NCBI GenBank assembly: GCA_964546955.1
Contig: CAZJLP010000016.1
Span: 20,208 to 84,207, forward strand
DNA from: CAZJLP01 sp964546955
GTDB lineage: Bacteria > Verrucomicrobiota > Verrucomicrobiia > Opitutales > Opitutaceae
Direction: 5' to 3'
Length of the DNA stretch: 64,000 nucleotides
The position numbers and the translations under genes are program-made. A model generated the notes under the pieces. It had not been told where the DNA came from, searched no databases, and saw only the letters and a list, made by a program, of their open reading frames with translations. Positions 24,834 to 33,039 of the stretch are shown piece by piece (within the stretch, counting starts at the first letter, position 1; each line of letters begins with the position of its first letter).

Positions 24834-24927
24834 GAGGCGGAACCTGCGTCCAGGCAGGTTGGCTCGACTACCGCGTCCCTAGCGATTGACGCGCAGCAGC
24901 CCGCCGGGACAGCGGGCTCCACCTCGG
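24834..24927. repeat. Inverted pair of GGTGGAACC palindromic elements
   Basis: A plus-strand copy (24834-24860, GAGGCGGAACCTGCGTCCAG then GCAGGTT) faces a minus-strand copy (24897-24927, read on minus as CCGAGGTGGAGCCCGCTGTC then CCGGCGGGC). These are variants of the elements at 17451-17481 and 17521-17554. The total span is 94 bases against 104 there, with the same head-to-head order. It lies between the EEP gene and the M16 peptidase gene. Confidence 0.75.
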
Positions 24928-24940
24928 ATGGACCGCGGCC

Positions 24941-27748
24941 TTACTTCGCTGCTGGGTTCGGCACCGTGCCGGCGCGGATGAGCACCATCGATTCCGGTTT
25001 CAAATACTTCTTTACGGCGCCGTTGACCTGCTCGGGGGTCAGTGCCGCGACTTTCTGCGGATATTGGTCCATCCACGAAAGGTCGAAACCGCGCTGCACG
25101 GTCACGAGCAGCTGGTCCGCCAGCCCCCCGGTCGTGGCAAGGTTGACCTTAAACGAGCCGATCAGATTGCTCTTCCGCCGTTCGAGCTCCTCGGGCGTCA
25201 CGCCTTGCTCGTACCACGATTGCAATTGGCGGTGGGTGGAAGCGAGGCCCTTGTCCAGAAGGGCCGGTGCAAAGGTGGCCGTAATGCGCCAATCGCCATC
25301 GAAGTAGGTGTCATTCGCAAGCGACGATGAAATGCCGTAGGTGAGGCCTTCCTTGTCGCGCACATTCGCCATCAGCCGGCCGGTGAAGCCGCTGCCGAGA
25401 ATCGCCGTCGCGACGCGCAGGGGCAGGTATTCCGGATCCGAATACTTAAGCTTAGTGGGTTGTCCCAGCACCACGCTCACGCTCGGTTTGTCCGGCATGA
25501 AGACCGTCTGTTCCTTGGGGGCGTCAACGCTCGTGACGCGGCTCGCGGCGGGCACTGGCTTCCCGCCGGTCCAGCCCGCAAAGCTCTTTCCGACCTCGGC
25601 TTTGATTTGGGCGGGATCCAGGTCTCCCACCGTCACCAGCGTGAAATGCGCCGGTCCATAATGCGAGGCATGGAAAGCCTTGATTTGATCCAGGGTGGCG
25701 CTTTCCACCGCGGCGAGCATCGCGTCGCTTCCGGGCTGGTGATTCGGGTGTCCGACGGGATAAGCAACGCGCCCAAACGCCTCGCGCGCGCGGTAGTCGG
25801 GGCTTTCCAGGGCGCGTTTCAAGCTCCCCGCGATCTGCTTTTTGATTTTTTCGAATTCCTCCGCGCTGAACGCGGGGGTGCGGAGCTGCTCCGCCAGGAG
25901 GGAAATCACCAGCGGCACGTCTTTTCGGAGAGATTGGCCTGAAATATAGAGGACGTCGTTGCGAACGGAGAAGGTCAGGCTCGCTCCGACGCTTTCCAGC
26001 TTCTGCGAGATCGCGAATTTATCCTGGTTGACCGTTCCCTTGTCGAGCAATGCGCCGGTAAGCGTGGCGATGGCGATGTTTTCACGAGGGCTGGCGACGT
26101 CTCCGACGGGAATGGAACCCCGGAAGGTGACCACGTCCTTCACTCCGGTGCGATAGATCACGAGATCGATATCGTTGATTCGCGCGCGCTGAACCTTGCT
26201 GGCGATGTCGGTGGTTCCGCCGCTTGGAGCCGCCGGGGGGGCTTTCAGGTCTGCGGACGGCGTCTGGAGGAGCGGTCCCGTCGCATCGAGGGCCGGAGCG
26301 CGGTAGTAATAAGGACCATCCGCCGGGCGCTCGTCCTCTCGGCCGGTTTTTCCCGCGCTCTTGGGCGGAGCCGCAGGGCCTCCCTCGGCCACGATTGGCG
26401 TGAACCAACCCGTGGTGCTGTGATCTTCGATCAAATAGGTGCTGGTCACCCGCTTGATGTCCGCCGCGGTGACCTGTTTGATCTTGTCTTCGAGATTGTA
26501 GTAAAGGGTCCAATCCCCGGCGGCGATGCACTCGTTGAGATTGCCCGCGATGGCGAACGAGCCGTCTCGCTCGAAGGCGGCGTCGGCGAGAAGCTTGCTG
26601 ATCGCCGTCGCGACTTCGACCTCGGTCACCCCGTCTTTTTTGATTCGGTCGATCTCGGCCAGCATGATCTTCTCGACTTCTTCATGCTTCGACCCCGGGG
26701 TCATCAACGCAAACGTGATGTAGAGCGAGGGATCGCGATTGAAGCCGAGGAAAGGGGAGACGCTCGTCGTGAGGTTTTTGTCCGTGAGCGCGCGATACAT
26801 GCGGCTGTTTTTACCGTCCGTCAGAATGTTGCTGAGCACGCTCAACGCCGGATAGTCGGCGTGGGTCGCCGCCGGCACCTTGTAGCCGATTCCGACCACG
26901 CCCAACTGGCCGGACCGTTTCACGCCCACGCGGCGCGGCGCCGTCTGATTGGGTTCCTCGGTGTAGACCTGAGGGATTTCTTTGGGAGCCCGCGGGATCA
27001 CACCGTAAAACTTTTTGATCAGGCTCAAGGCCTCCTCGGTCTTGAAATCGCCGATCACGGACACGGTCGAATTGTCCGGCCAATAGAACGTGTCGTAGAA
27101 TTCGCGAAGTTTCGCGATCGATACCTTCTCGATATCGCTGCGCCAGCCGATCGTGCTGTGGTGATAGGGATGCGCGACATAAGCGGCCTGGAAGATTTCC
27201 TTGATCAAGGATTGGATCGGACTGTTCTCGCCCCGCTCGAACTCGTTGCGCACGACGGTCATCTCGGGTTTGCGATCCTCTTCCTTCAACAGCAGATTCC
27301 GCATGCGATCCGCCTCGAGTTCGACCGCGAGGGCCAGATGGCTGCTGTCGATGTTCTCGTAGTAGTTCGTTCGGTCGAGCCAGGTGGTGGCATTGTAGAC
27401 CGCACCCGTTTTTTCCAGCAACTGGTCTACGCCGGTACCGTTCGCGCGGAGGAATTTTGGCGTTCCTTTGAACATCAAATGTTCGAGCAGGTGGGTGGCC
27501 CCGGTGGTGCCTGTGACTTCGTTCCGCGAGCCCACCCGGTAGGTGACCATAAACGTGAGCACGGGGGCGGAATGTTCCGGCATGAGCAGGATCTGCAGCC
27601 CGTTTGATTCAAGGGTGTACTCGGCGATGCCGCCGACGGATTTGACGTACTTCACCCCTTCGATGGTCGGGGGCGCGGAGAGGGCCTCTGCTCCGAAGGC
27701 AATGAGGGGAAGAAGAGCGAAACCGAGAAACAGGCGAGATACGTTCAT
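24941..27748 (-). CDS. M16 family zinc metallopeptidase, two-domain, exported
   Basis: This 935-residue protein has a signal peptide (about 1-20, ending F-G-A-E-A). The N-terminal M16 domain carries the inverted zinc motif H-L-L-E-H at 86-90 and a conserved V-V-R-N-E-F-E downstream. The second half (from about 510) is a catalytically silent M16 domain with the T-L-V-T-V-G-D-L motif of the family. The linker near 455-500 is Gly/Pro/Ala-rich. Pitrilysin-like periplasmic M16 enzymes of about 900 residues degrade peptides. This copy looks complete and active in its first half. It is monocistronic. Confidence 0.93.
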   Translation of the reverse strand: MNVSRLFLGFALLPLIAFGAEALSAPPTIEGVKYVKSVGGIAEYTLESNGLQILLMPEHSAPVLTFMVTYRVGSRNEVTGTTGATHLLEHLMFKGTPKFLRANGTGVDQLLEKTGAVYNATTWLDRTNYYENIDSSHLALAVELEADRMRNLLLKEEDRKPEMTVVRNEFERGENSPIQSLIKEIFQAAYVAHPYHHSTIGWRSDIEKVSIAKLREFYDTFYWPDNSTVSVIGDFKTEEALSLIKKFYGVIPRAPKEIPQVYTEEPNQTAPRRVGVKRSGQLGVVGIGYKVPAATHADYPALSVLSNILTDGKNSRMYRALTDKNLTTSVSPFLGFNRDPSLYITFALMTPGSKHEEVEKIMLAEIDRIKKDGVTEVEVATAISKLLADAAFERDGSFAIAGNLNECIAAGDWTLYYNLEDKIKQVTAADIKRVTSTYLIEDHSTTGWFTPIVAEGGPAAPPKSAGKTGREDERPADGPYYYRAPALDATGPLLQTPSADLKAPPAAPSGGTTDIASKVQRARINDIDLVIYRTGVKDVVTFRGSIPVGDVASPRENIAIATLTGALLDKGTVNQDKFAISQKLESVGASLTFSVRNDVLYISGQSLRKDVPLVISLLAEQLRTPAFSAEEFEKIKKQIAGSLKRALESPDYRAREAFGRVAYPVGHPNHQPGSDAMLAAVESATLDQIKAFHASHYGPAHFTLVTVGDLDPAQIKAEVGKSFAGWTGGKPVPAASRVTSVDAPKEQTVFMPDKPSVSVVLGQPTKLKYSDPEYLPLRVATAILGSGFTGRLMANVRDKEGLTYGISSSLANDTYFDGDWRITATFAPALLDKGLASTHRQLQSWYEQGVTPEELERRKSNLIGSFKVNLATTGGLADQLLVTVQRGFDLSWMDQYPQKVAALTPEQVNGAVKKYLKPESMVLIRAGTVPNPAAK

Positions 27749-28134
27749 AAGGATGTTACACCGATTTGCAGAAAACGTTGCGGCGACTGGCTAAGAAGAT
27801 GCGGCCGGTCTAAAAACAGCCAAAACGGGACGCGGTTTCCCGACAAAGGTCAATTCTGACCCGCGTGGACCGTCTGGCGGCCAGGCAGGATAGTGAACCA
27901 CTCATTAGATTTCACCAATGGGCGAAATCTTTGAAGCGCAGCTGGGGCTCATCGCCTTCGCTTATATTCTTGAGGGTCTGTTTATCGCAGACATCGACCC
28001 GCGATTAGCCGAAGCTTCAGATTGAAGATTTGCCCATTGGTGAAATCCCATCAGTGGTCTCCTCGCGGAATCTGAATGGGCTGGGGCGCGATCGCCGACG
28101 ACTTTATCGATCCCGCTCAAGCCCTCCCGCTGGC
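27749..28134. other. Intergenic region carrying a MITE-like inverted repeat
   Basis: No gene is supported. The stretch includes an inverted-repeat element at 27908-28054. The part nearest the M16 gene (27749-27850) should carry that gene's promoter, but I could not fix one. Confidence 0.5.
27908..28054. repeat. Inverted repeat with nested palindromic ends, MITE- or REPIN-like
   Basis: GATTTCACCAATGGGC (27908-27923) is an exact inverted repeat of GCCCATTGGTGAAATC (28032-28047). Allowing one indel, the match extends to 22 of 23 bases. Each end is itself a partial palindrome (GATTTC ... GAAATC). The core of about 108 bases holds no recognisable gene. The arrangement suits a miniature mobile element or a REPIN. 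Confidence 0.75.
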
Positions 28135-29130
28135 TTATCGTTCTGCGGAAAAGGGGCGATTTGGGATTTCCGAAGCCAGCTTGATCCGTTCGGTTTCGAT
28201 TTGACGGCGCTCGATGTCGGCCAGGGTGGGTTCGAGCTCGGAATCGGTGACGAAATGCGATTCCGCGTACTTGAGCAGGGCGCCCCATTGCTCGCGCAAT
28301 CGTTTCTCCGCGATTTGGGCCTGTTCCTCCCCGGCTACGCGCGCCATCGCGCTCAAGGTTTCCAGACTGGGCTGCCGATATTCCAGGTACTCGGCCAGGA
28401 CTTCATCGGCCTGCTTGTCCGCGTCCAGGGGCGTTTGGTTGTAGAAGGTATCGACGCGCTGAATACTGTCCCAGGCCTCGAGGACAGGCAGGCGGATTTC
28501 GGCGTAAGCGCCTTCGGCGACGAAGGCGGCGTGCTCGGCGGCGATCTGGTTTACCTGAGCGATGGCTTGCTCGAGCTCGCCGGCGGCCTTGCGCGTTTCG
28601 GTCAGGCGCCAGGTCGAGTCTCCCGAATGGCGGGAGCGGCCCTGCGCGGCGTCGGAAGCGAAGGCATTCTTGACGTTTTTCACATCGCGGACGAACGCGC
28701 GCAAACGGTCCGTGATGACGCCATGGCCGGCCAGCCAGTGGCCGTGGAGTCGCATGGCTTGCAGTCCTTGCTTGTAGACCGGATCGACGCGGCCGAGATG
28801 GTCGATCAAAGCGGCGCGAAGATAGGGATGGAGTCGTTCGCGAGCGGAGGCCACGCGGGTGAGCATTCCGTCGATCGTCTGGATTTGGGTGTCGATGGAC
28901 AGAAGGGACGCCGTGTATTCGTCGCGGTGCTTCTTTGTACCCAAGAATCCAAGGGGAGGGCGCTGCGCACGGATCGTATCCTGCCGTGTGAGGCAGTCGT
29001 TGCGGGCATCTTCCAGCACCTGTTTGGCCATTGAAAGATTCGCTTCGTCGCGGAGCAACGCGGTGGTGGCGGCCGGGATGTCGGCCAACAATGTCCCATC
29101 GGGGATGCAGGCAGCAAGGTCCAGGGTCAT
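28135..29130 (-). CDS. Hypothetical helical protein
   Basis: The ATG at 29130 gives 331 residues beginning M-T-L-D-L-A-A-C-I-P-D-G. A TTG at 29163 would add 11 residues. The protein is almost entirely alpha helix by composition, with long charged amphipathic stretches (V-L-E-D-A-R-N-D near 40, E-L-E-Q-A-I-A-Q-V-N near 190, and a Glu/Arg-rich end). It has no signal peptide or membrane span. I do not recognise a family. It is upstream of nothing obvious on its strand and follows the kinase-like gene at 29373. Confidence 0.65.
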   Translation of the reverse strand: MTLDLAACIPDGTLLADIPAATTALLRDEANLSMAKQVLEDARNDCLTRQDTIRAQRPPLGFLGTKKHRDEYTASLLSIDTQIQTIDGMLTRVASARERLHPYLRAALIDHLGRVDPVYKQGLQAMRLHGHWLAGHGVITDRLRAFVRDVKNVKNAFASDAAQGRSRHSGDSTWRLTETRKAAGELEQAIAQVNQIAAEHAAFVAEGAYAEIRLPVLEAWDSIQRVDTFYNQTPLDADKQADEVLAEYLEYRQPSLETLSAMARVAGEEQAQIAEKRLREQWGALLKYAESHFVTDSELEPTLADIERRQIETERIKLASEIPNRPFSAER

Positions 29131-29372
29131 GGAATTGAGTGCCAAGAAATTGGGAATAAGCAAATTAGGCTATTCCCTGACGGTTGGCAGGCGAGACGTA
29201 GATTCCAGCTCGATGAAAGCACTGACTTCACAACCCTTTATCGGCTCGAAAGCGCCGCAGGTTAAGGGCGCGCCACGGGGCTGCTCGGAACGGGAGAATT
29301 CGAGAAAGCCGCGCGCATTAGCCGTTAGCAGCTAGACACATAGGCACCGCCCAGCCGGAGCGAGCCTGCCTT

Positions 29373-30620
29373 TTATCCGCGTCGAATTTCGGAGCCCTGG
29401 AATCGAATCTGGATTCGGTAGACCTTCTTGATCCGGCACTTAATAGCCCCGGTTGTCAGGTCCACCCGTTCGGGCACCTCGATGCGGTGCAGATCGACGA
29501 CGGCGTGATAGCCGCGTTCCGAAAAAATATCGATCAGCATCGCGAGGGCGAGCGGCTGATCCAGGACCGGCTCCTCGGTATTCACCAGGGCGACCCCGGA
29601 AATGGCGTGGCGGAGGACGATGGGAATGACCTTCTTCTCGACGAACGTGACGACGCGGGCGAAGAGGTCGCCGTGCTCGAGCTCATAACTGTCGAGCCGT
29701 TTGACCAAATCCTGCCGGGCATGAATGATGATTTCGCTCGCAACCGGCAAGCTGCGCAGCCGGTCGTGGGTGCGCGGGTCGAGTTCGAGCGAACTCTGGT
29801 ATTGGAGCTCCTTGAGGATGTTTTGCTCAACCTCCTCGATCGTGCCCTGCGCGTTGATGAAGTGATAATAAAATATTTCCTTCAGCGACTGAAGCGCTGC
29901 CCACGTCTGCTCCTTGAACACCCGGTAGCGGCGTTGCGCCAACGCTTCGTCATAGTCCGTGGGGCGTTCTTCCAGCAGTTCGCCTATGCCGGTGCGCCGG
30001 ACTTCTTCGTTATGTTCTCGGACTTGGCGTCCGCGTTTCAGCTGGCGCGCCACGCTTTCCCTTTCGTCCACGAAGAGCACCATGGCGTGGATCGTCGGCT
30101 GGCGGAAATGAATCCCCAATGGCGTTTGGTAAAACTCCCGTCGCAACTGGAGAATGCGATCGACGAGGAGCTTCAGACACTCGACCTGGACCTTCGTGCG
30201 CGGGAATCCGTCGAGAATGACACCATCGCGAAAATCTTCGCCGAGCAGCTGCCGGAACAGGAGATTGATGACCTCGCGGTCTCCCACCATCCCGCCGGCG
30301 TTCTTGATCCGCTGTGCCTCGGGGGAATCGAGGAGTGCGCTGATGACGATGGGGGGGCAGGTCAGACCTCGCGCCTTGCCGATGAACGAGGTGTTGGTGC
30401 CTTTGCCCGCGCCCGGTGCGCCGCCCAACAGGATCAACTCTTTGGGGAACCGGAGGTTCTCCCGGCCAAAGTCGGTTTCCAGATCCTGCCAGACCGATTC
30501 GAAAATGATCTGGGCGTCTTTGATCTCGAGGTCCGTCAACTTCGCGGCGGAATTGGTCGATGTGGGAATCGAGGGCGTCGTGAGCGAAGTCGGGATTTTG
30601 GTGGCGAGCGGACCGTTCAT
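29373..30620 (-). CDS. Adenylate-kinase-like protein with long N- and C-terminal extensions
   Basis: The ATG at 30620 gives 415 residues. A low-complexity Thr/Ser/Pro N-terminus precedes a P-loop kinase core: L-G-G-A-P-G-A-G-K-G-T (Walker A, 66-75), D-G-F-P-R-T (137-142), and a lid-like region ending R-P-T-D-Y-D-E-A-L-A-Q-R-R, close to the R-x-D-D-...-R signature of adenylate kinase. The usual Cys or short lid is not obvious. After about residue 255, some 160 residues have no adenylate-kinase counterpart; they look alpha/beta with R-L-D-S-Y-E-L-E-H-G-D-L and R-H-A-I-S-G-V-A-L. Substrate specificity cannot be inferred. It stands alone on the minus strand between the 28135 gene and the ECF module. 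Confidence 0.75.
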   Translation of the reverse strand: MNGPLATKIPTSLTTPSIPTSTNSAAKLTDLEIKDAQIIFESVWQDLETDFGRENLRFPKELILLGGAPGAGKGTNTSFIGKARGLTCPPIVISALLDSPEAQRIKNAGGMVGDREVINLLFRQLLGEDFRDGVILDGFPRTKVQVECLKLLVDRILQLRREFYQTPLGIHFRQPTIHAMVLFVDERESVARQLKRGRQVREHNEEVRRTGIGELLEERPTDYDEALAQRRYRVFKEQTWAALQSLKEIFYYHFINAQGTIEEVEQNILKELQYQSSLELDPRTHDRLRSLPVASEIIIHARQDLVKRLDSYELEHGDLFARVVTFVEKKVIPIVLRHAISGVALVNTEEPVLDQPLALAMLIDIFSERGYHAVVDLHRIEVPERVDLTTGAIKCRIKKVYRIQIRFQGSEIRRG

Positions 30621-30820
30621 GGTTGGGTGCGGAACACGATAGAACGTTTCCGTCGAACTATTCGACACCAGAAATTGCCTTCGGTTGGTCCGCGATTGCC
30701 GACGGGAATACCAAAGAGCTTCGAACGTCGTATCTTACGCTCTGCCCGGCGGTGAGATACGGGAGAGACTACCGCGTCCTATCCGCTAATAAATGGACTG
30801 CCCCCGCGGACCACGAACCC

Positions 30821-31438
30821 TTACTTCGAATCCGGCTTCGCAATTTGCGGCATCAGCTGTTCCAGCTTGAGGCTGGGAGGAGGCGGACTTGCATCCACCA
30901 ATTCCAGCAGCTTTGAACGACGCGCGACGAGCAGTGAATGGACGGCGGCCCGTTGTTCGGAATTGAGATTCAACTCAAAGCTCAATTTCTCCAGGGTGCT
31001 CGGGATCAGAACGATCGGCACGAGGGAATCGATGCCGTCGTGCCGCGATTTACGGCGCTTGTCCCCAGAAGAAGCTTCATTCGCGGCAGGGCGTTCGGTC
31101 ATGCACTTCAATTTTTCCTTTTGCGCGGCCGACAGCAGCGCCTCCAAGCTCGAACGAAACTCGATTTTGATCGGTTCGACCTTCTTGCGAAAGGCTTCGA
31201 CCTCCGGCTTCAACGAATCGATCTGGCGTTTGAGCGCATCAGCGGAGTTCGCGGTAGACCGGGCCTGAACGCTCGCGGCGGCCGTCGCTTGAATCGGCAT
31301 GTCGCGAAACTCGCTCAGAACCTCTGTCGGCGGCGCCGGCGGCAAATCGGTCCGCGTCCGTTGTATCCACATCCCTGCCGTGAGCCCGGCAGTAAAAACG
31401 AGGATTGTGCCCAAGGCGGATAGAAGAAGCTTTTTCAT
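30821..31438 (-). CDS. Membrane-anchored or periplasmic helical protein, Spy/CpxP-like architecture
   Basis: The 205-residue protein begins with a signal or anchor (M-K-K-L-L-L-S-A-L-G-T-I-L-V-F-T-A-G) and then has a Pro-rich spacer, an amphipathic coiled region (about 68-105), a lysine-rich linker and a C-terminal helical pair with L-N-L-N-S-E-Q-R-A-A-V-H-S-L-L. The pattern L-x-S-E-Q-R-A-x-V resembles the helical repeats of Spy/CpxP and CnrX sensors. Homology is not certain. It is the last gene of the set ECF sigma (32257), membrane anti-sigma candidate (31722) and this protein, with its ATG at the previous gene's stop. Confidence 0.6.
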   Translation of the reverse strand: MKKLLLSALGTILVFTAGLTAGMWIQRTRTDLPPAPPTEVLSEFRDMPIQATAAASVQARSTANSADALKRQIDSLKPEVEAFRKKVEPIKIEFRSSLEALLSAAQKEKLKCMTERPAANEASSGDKRRKSRHDGIDSLVPIVLIPSTLEKLSFELNLNSEQRAAVHSLLVARRSKLLELVDASPPPPSLKLEQLMPQIAKPDSK

Positions 31439-31722
31439 TAGAGCGGATCAAGACTAGCGACCTGCATGGAAATCTCCTGCCACTCCGCGAGACGCTGCTC
31501 GGCGATCGCTTGATTGTTTTGCAGATGGAAGACGACCACCGCCAGGAGACAGCAAGCGGCCGTCAGGGTCGATATGCCGGCCGGCGAGAGGAGAAGGGAC
31601 GCGAATCGGCCACGCGGGGGCGTTTGTCGCGCGGCGCGGAGGACATCATCGGCAAAGCTGCCAGGCAGCTGGCTGGCTGCATGACTGCGGAGTTGCTCCC
31701 AGGCGTTGGAACTAAATTGCAT
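31438..31722 (-). CDS. Single-span membrane protein, probable anti-sigma factor
   Basis: The ATG at 31722 gives 94 residues. The first 50 are cytoplasmic (A-W-E-Q-L-R-S-H-A-A-S-Q-L-P-G-S-F-A-D-D), followed by a membrane span (about 49-67, I-S-T-L-T-A-A-C-C-L-L-A-V-V-V-F) and a short periplasmic tail. It lacks the His-x3-Cys-x2-Cys zinc motif of ZAS anti-sigma factors. Its start overlaps the ECF sigma stop by 11 bases and its stop touches the next start, so three genes are translationally coupled. The anti-sigma role is inferred from position and topology. Confidence 0.6.
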   Translation of the reverse strand: MQFSSNAWEQLRSHAASQLPGSFADDVLRAARQTPPRGRFASLLLSPAGISTLTAACCLLAVVVFHLQNNQAIAEQRLAEWQEISMQVASLDPL

Positions 31723-32257
31723 GTTCGTAGTGGTACCTGAGTTGTTCGCGGGCGCGGTGAAGGCGGGCTTTGAGCGCGACCACGCTGATGCCGACACTTT
31801 CGGCCATCTCGTTCTGGCTGTATCCCTCCTGCGCGAGCGCCAGCAACGCGCGATCCTTAGGCTTCAGCTGGTCCAACGCGTGTCGCAGGGCGTCGAGCTC
31901 CTCCGAGTCGACAGAGGTCGGAACTTCCGCAATTTCGGCGTGTTCGTCGGTCTCGAGTGGGGAAAAGAATTTTTGCCACCGCTGCCGACGGATGTGGTCG
32001 ATGCACGCATTCCGCGCCAGACGGAAAAGCCAGGCTTCGAATTGGGCCGGCTGATCGAGACGTGGAAGTGCGCGAATCATTTTAATGAATACGGTTTGGG
32101 CGAGATCTTCGACGGAGTCACTGCGGCCCGTGATGGTGTAGATAAATCCGGCAACTCGGTGTTGATAGCTGAGGATGAGCGATCGCTGGGCGTCCTCGCG
32201 TCCTTGTTGAGCCTGACGAACCAGCTCCGTCAACGGCGGGGTCTCGGTAATTTCCAT
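31712..32257 (-). CDS. RNA polymerase ECF sigma factor
   Basis: The ATG at 32257 gives 181 residues. Sigma region 2 is seen as R-V-A-G-F-I-Y-T-I-T-G-R-S-D-S-V-E-D-L-A-Q-T-V-F, and region 4 as L-K-P-K-D-R-A-L-L-A-L-A-Q-E-G-Y-S-Q-N-E-M-A-E-S-V-G with a helix-turn-helix. It directs RNA polymerase to extracytoplasmic-stress promoters. A longer upstream frame to 32452 has no sigma features. It is the first gene of a three-gene module with the anti-sigma candidate and the helical periplasmic protein. The module may autoregulate. Confidence 0.92.
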   Translation of the reverse strand: MEITETPPLTELVRQAQQGREDAQRSLILSYQHRVAGFIYTITGRSDSVEDLAQTVFIKMIRALPRLDQPAQFEAWLFRLARNACIDHIRRQRWQKFFSPLETDEHAEIAEVPTSVDSEELDALRHALDQLKPKDRALLALAQEGYSQNEMAESVGISVVALKARLHRAREQLRYHYEHAI

Positions 32258-32664
32258 GCGCGTGCATTGCTGTGACGGGCCTGACGCAGGCGGCGCAGTA
32301 AAGTTGCGCGAGTGGGGTTTCGAATCTCTTGCAATCTGCGGGGAATCGGTGGAGTCGCAGCCTGCAACTTGCACGTTCTTCCTCGCTGTCCCGGGGGAGG
32401 AAGCATCGGGTTTTCCATCTAAGCCGTTTTGATCTAGTCGGTTAGGCGTCATTCTGCAGGAATTGGCACGGCGGACGCAAAGGAAGGAAGCACTACTAAG
32501 AGAATAAACCCGCCGACTTCAACGCTGTCTCCCATGAACCCTACCGCATTCCGTCGCCGTATGCAACTTCCGCAAATCGGGCGGAAGTGCGAGCGATGTT
32601 TCGGCAGCTCGCCTCCTTCCGGAGCGGGCTCGGCGGCGCCTCAAACCCTCCAACGCGCACGGCC
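32258..32664. other. Divergent intergenic region upstream of the ECF module
   Basis: About 400 bases separate the ECF sigma gene (minus) from the small membrane gene (plus). Sigma-module and small-gene promoters should lie here. I recognise no gene and no clear palindrome. A frame over 32541-32723 on the minus strand lacks protein features. Confidence 0.45.
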
Positions 32665-32850
32665 ATGATCAATTGGACTATCTCGTTTTTCCTTCTGGCG
32701 TTCGTGTCGTTATTTTTTTCCACGCTCGGAACCGACGCACCGTTCGCGAGTCTTGTGGGACGTATTCTCGCGGCTAGTTTCCTGATATTGGCGGTTGCAA
32801 TGTTCGGGATGTATCTTAAACATCGTCATCGCCATCCCGGTTCGAATTAG
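32665..32850 (+). CDS. Small two-span membrane protein, DUF1328-like
   Basis: The ATG at 32665 gives 61 residues with two membrane spans: M-I-N-W-T-I-S-F-F-L-L-A-F-V-S-L and V-G-R-I-L-A-A-S-F-L-I-L-A-V-A-M-F-G. The tail is basic (K-H-R-H-R-H). Length, topology and the first span resemble DUF1328 stress-induced membrane proteins (YtjA type). The similarity is by pattern only. An upstream frame start at 32587 is not hydrophobic and is rejected. A terminator follows at 32942. Confidence 0.6.
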   Translation: MINWTISFFLLAFVSLFFSTLGTDAPFASLVGRILAASFLILAVAMFGMYLKHRHRHPGSN

Positions 32851-32941
32851 CGGGCGAGACCGGTTCTTTGGGACTCCTTTTCTGTGATTTTTTCAATTCC
32901 CGGAGGTGTAACTTCCGGGATTGTTAGTTGAAGCTGGACCT

Positions 32942-32979
32942 GGCGGGGTCGCCTTGCGCGGCCCCGCCTTGGCTTTTTA
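32942..32979 (+). terminator. Rho-independent terminator
   Basis: GGCGGGGTCGC (32942-32952) pairs with GCGGCCCCGCC (32958-32968) with one G-T pair and a five-base loop, and TTGGCTTTTT follows. It lies between the small membrane gene and the NtrC-type regulator on the plus strand and would end the former transcript. Confidence 0.75.
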
Positions 32980-33039
32980 TGGGATCGGGCCTTGCACCTT
33001 TTGCTGGTTGATGAGCACGATTCCCTTTTGTCGAACACC

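Noticed and set aside
26420..27607. 395-residue plus-strand open frame over the M16 peptidase
   Set aside because: Antisense shadow in GC-rich DNA; the minus-strand product is a complete M16 protein.
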